From contig NZ_CP031728.1 of NCBI RefSeq assembly GCF_008806975.1, positions 2,046,001-2,110,000 of the forward strand: a stretch of DNA of 64,000 nt. Direction: 5' to 3'. Below, piece by piece: positions 63,065 through 64,000 of this stretch; within the stretch, counting starts at the first letter, position 1, and every line of letters begins with the position of its first letter. Below the pieces are notes generated by a model. That model did no database searches. It was not told the origin of the DNA and saw nothing but the letters and a program-made list of their open reading frames with translations. Position numbers and translations under genes: made by a program. The stretch is from Cellvibrio sp. KY-GH-1. GTDB lineage: Bacteria > Pseudomonadota > Gammaproteobacteria > Pseudomonadales > Cellvibrionaceae.

Positions 63065-64000
63065 ATGAATGATAAAAGCTTTAACTCAGTGCTGATCGCA
63101 TCAATTTTCGTCACCTTAATGCTCGTGATTAGCATTCATCTAATACCGCCAAAACGCCTTTTACTGCTGCCAGACGCGAGCGCTCGCCTGTACTTACTAA
63201 CGAAGACACTTGCCGACGGCAACCCCTCGTCGGAATGGACAAACGAGCAACATACCGCCTGGAAATGCACAAAACCGGCAGACAACACTGAGTACTACTT
63301 TCCCTGCTCATTTACGGTCGATCTATCCAAAAACTCTGTCGTCGGTACCGATCTCTCCAACTACAGCCATATTAACCTTCACCTGGATTACCGTGGCAGC
63401 TCCAATAAGGTGCGTATCGCAATACGTAACTACAACGACGATTACTCGAATTCTGCCGATGGCAATAGCACCAAATTCAATGCGGTCCAGATTCACGCCG
63501 GAGAACTCAACAAAGAGCAACACTTGCCCCTCGCATCATTTGCAGTTGCCGATTGGTGGCTTAGCCAATTCAACATTCCCTTAGCCCGTTCCGGGCCTGA
63601 AATGTCGAATGCAATGTCCCTGAATATTGACTTTGGAGAACCCATTCAGCCAGGCATACACAGCTTTGAGCTAAAGAAAATAGAACTGGTGGGAGAATGG
63701 ATAGCACCCGAGCACTGGTATTTGGGTATTTTAATTTTGTGGATGAGCAGTATCTTTATTTACGCCATAAAGCGGCTTTTTGAGTTGAATGCTCAAACGA
63801 AACACGACACCCAAGTGATAAACCAGCTTAGTAATACCAACGAGCAGTTAAAGGAAGAAACCAACAAGTTTCGCCGTCTATCTACCGTTGACCCGCTAAC
63901 TCAACTATACAATCGCTTTGGTATAGACCAAATTATTGCAAGCCTCTCAGGAACTGGTCACTTGCAGACCCCGGACACACCTAACTACTCGCTAATGGTT
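63065..64000 (+). CDS. Membrane diguanylate cyclase, 3' end outside the window
   Basis: Translating from ATG at 63065 gives an open frame to the window edge. An N-terminal membrane helix (about residues 8-25) precedes an extracytoplasmic region to about 215 with a beta-rich, ligand-binding look (FTVDLSKNSVVGTDLSNYSHINLHLDYRG, IRNYNDDYS), a second helix near residues 221-238, a short coiled linker, and the start of a GGDEF domain (STVDPLTQLYNRFG). The catalytic GGDEF loop lies beyond the edge. It should make c-di-GMP in response to a periplasmic signal, perhaps a carbohydrate; that is inference. It is divergent from pyrH. Confidence 0.85.
   Translation, partial: MNDKSFNSVLIASIFVTLMLVISIHLIPPKRLLLLPDASARLYLLTKTLADGNPSSEWTNEQHTAWKCTKPADNTEYYFPCSFTVDLSKNSVVGTDLSNYSHINLHLDYRGSSNKVRIAIRNYNDDYSNSADGNSTKFNAVQIHAGELNKEQHLPLASFAVADWWLSQFNIPLARSGPEMSNAMSLNIDFGEPIQPGIHSFELKKIELVGEWIAPEHWYLGILILWMSSIFIYAIKRLFELNAQTKHDTQVINQLSNTNEQLKEETNKFRRLSTVDPLTQLYNRFGIDQIIASLSGTGHLQTPDTPNYSLMV

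Overview
The window looks like chromosomal DNA from a Cellvibrio-type gammaproteobacterium (Cellvibrionaceae). The evidence is the pair of secreted proteins built from a family 2 carbohydrate-binding module, polyserine linkers and a YceI-like domain (the Cbp2D/Cbp2E arrangement known from Cellvibrio japonicus), together with a typical gammaproteobacterial bamA-lpx-dnaE housekeeping cluster. No transposase, integrase, phage gene, CRISPR array, rRNA or tRNA was recognised.

Layout. 0.4-3.8 kb: a GH84 glycosidase without a visible signal peptide, a convergent small serine esterase, and ppnN. 3.8-4.3 kb: a convergent intergenic region holding a GGA-rich sequence with loop-presented GGA motifs and an upstream TGTA-N10-TACA dyad; it reads like a GacA-activated, CsrA/RsmA-sequestering small RNA. 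4.3-10.9 kb (minus): a redox cluster of a five-helix-type membrane protein, Cbp2E (CBM2-YceI), Cbp2D (CBM2-YceI-Fn3-cytochrome c-DUF1587/1595/1592/1588/1585) and a Tat-exported DUF1552 protein. 11.4-18.8 kb (minus): tadA, a DUF1653 gene, a CoA-transferase, a quinone oxidoreductase, pdxH and a very large CPBP membrane protease. 19.1-21.8 kb: mobA, vanZ-like, DUF1287 and a convergent lipoprotein esterase. 22-26.3 kb (minus): aceE-aceF. 26.8-31.7 kb: M16 peptidase, tusA-like, and divergent bepA-like M48 peptidase. 31.7-39.5 kb: a PAS-GGDEF-EAL protein, slyX, a beta-lactamase-fold hydrolase, yciH, a DUF3820 gene, a divergent AraC regulator/fosmidomycin-type exporter pair, an unknown membrane coiled-coil protein and a rhodanese. 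39.5-44.4 kb: a YgiQ radical SAM protein with a basic tail and a Ser/Thr kinase-FGE fusion. 44.5-62.8 kb (minus): the cell-envelope and replication cluster pyrH-frr-uppS-cdsA-dxr-rseP-bamA-skp-lpxD-fabZ-lpxA-lpxB-rnhB-dnaE, then a CBS-domain gene and accA. The right edge holds the 5' part of a diguanylate cyclase gene divergent from pyrH, where rpsB-tsf is usually found.

How the parts fit. The envelope block makes isoprenoid precursors, undecaprenyl and phospholipid carriers, lipid A and the outer-membrane assembly machine; the M16, BepA-like and RseP peptidases are further envelope-maintenance functions. The Cbp2 cluster probably moves electrons at polysaccharide surfaces outside the inner membrane. 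Two c-di-GMP proteins and the candidate Csr/Rsm RNA suggest lifestyle regulation. Starts were chosen by Shine-Dalgarno sequence, family N-terminus and signal-peptide position; family assignments rest on motif recognition, not on database searches.
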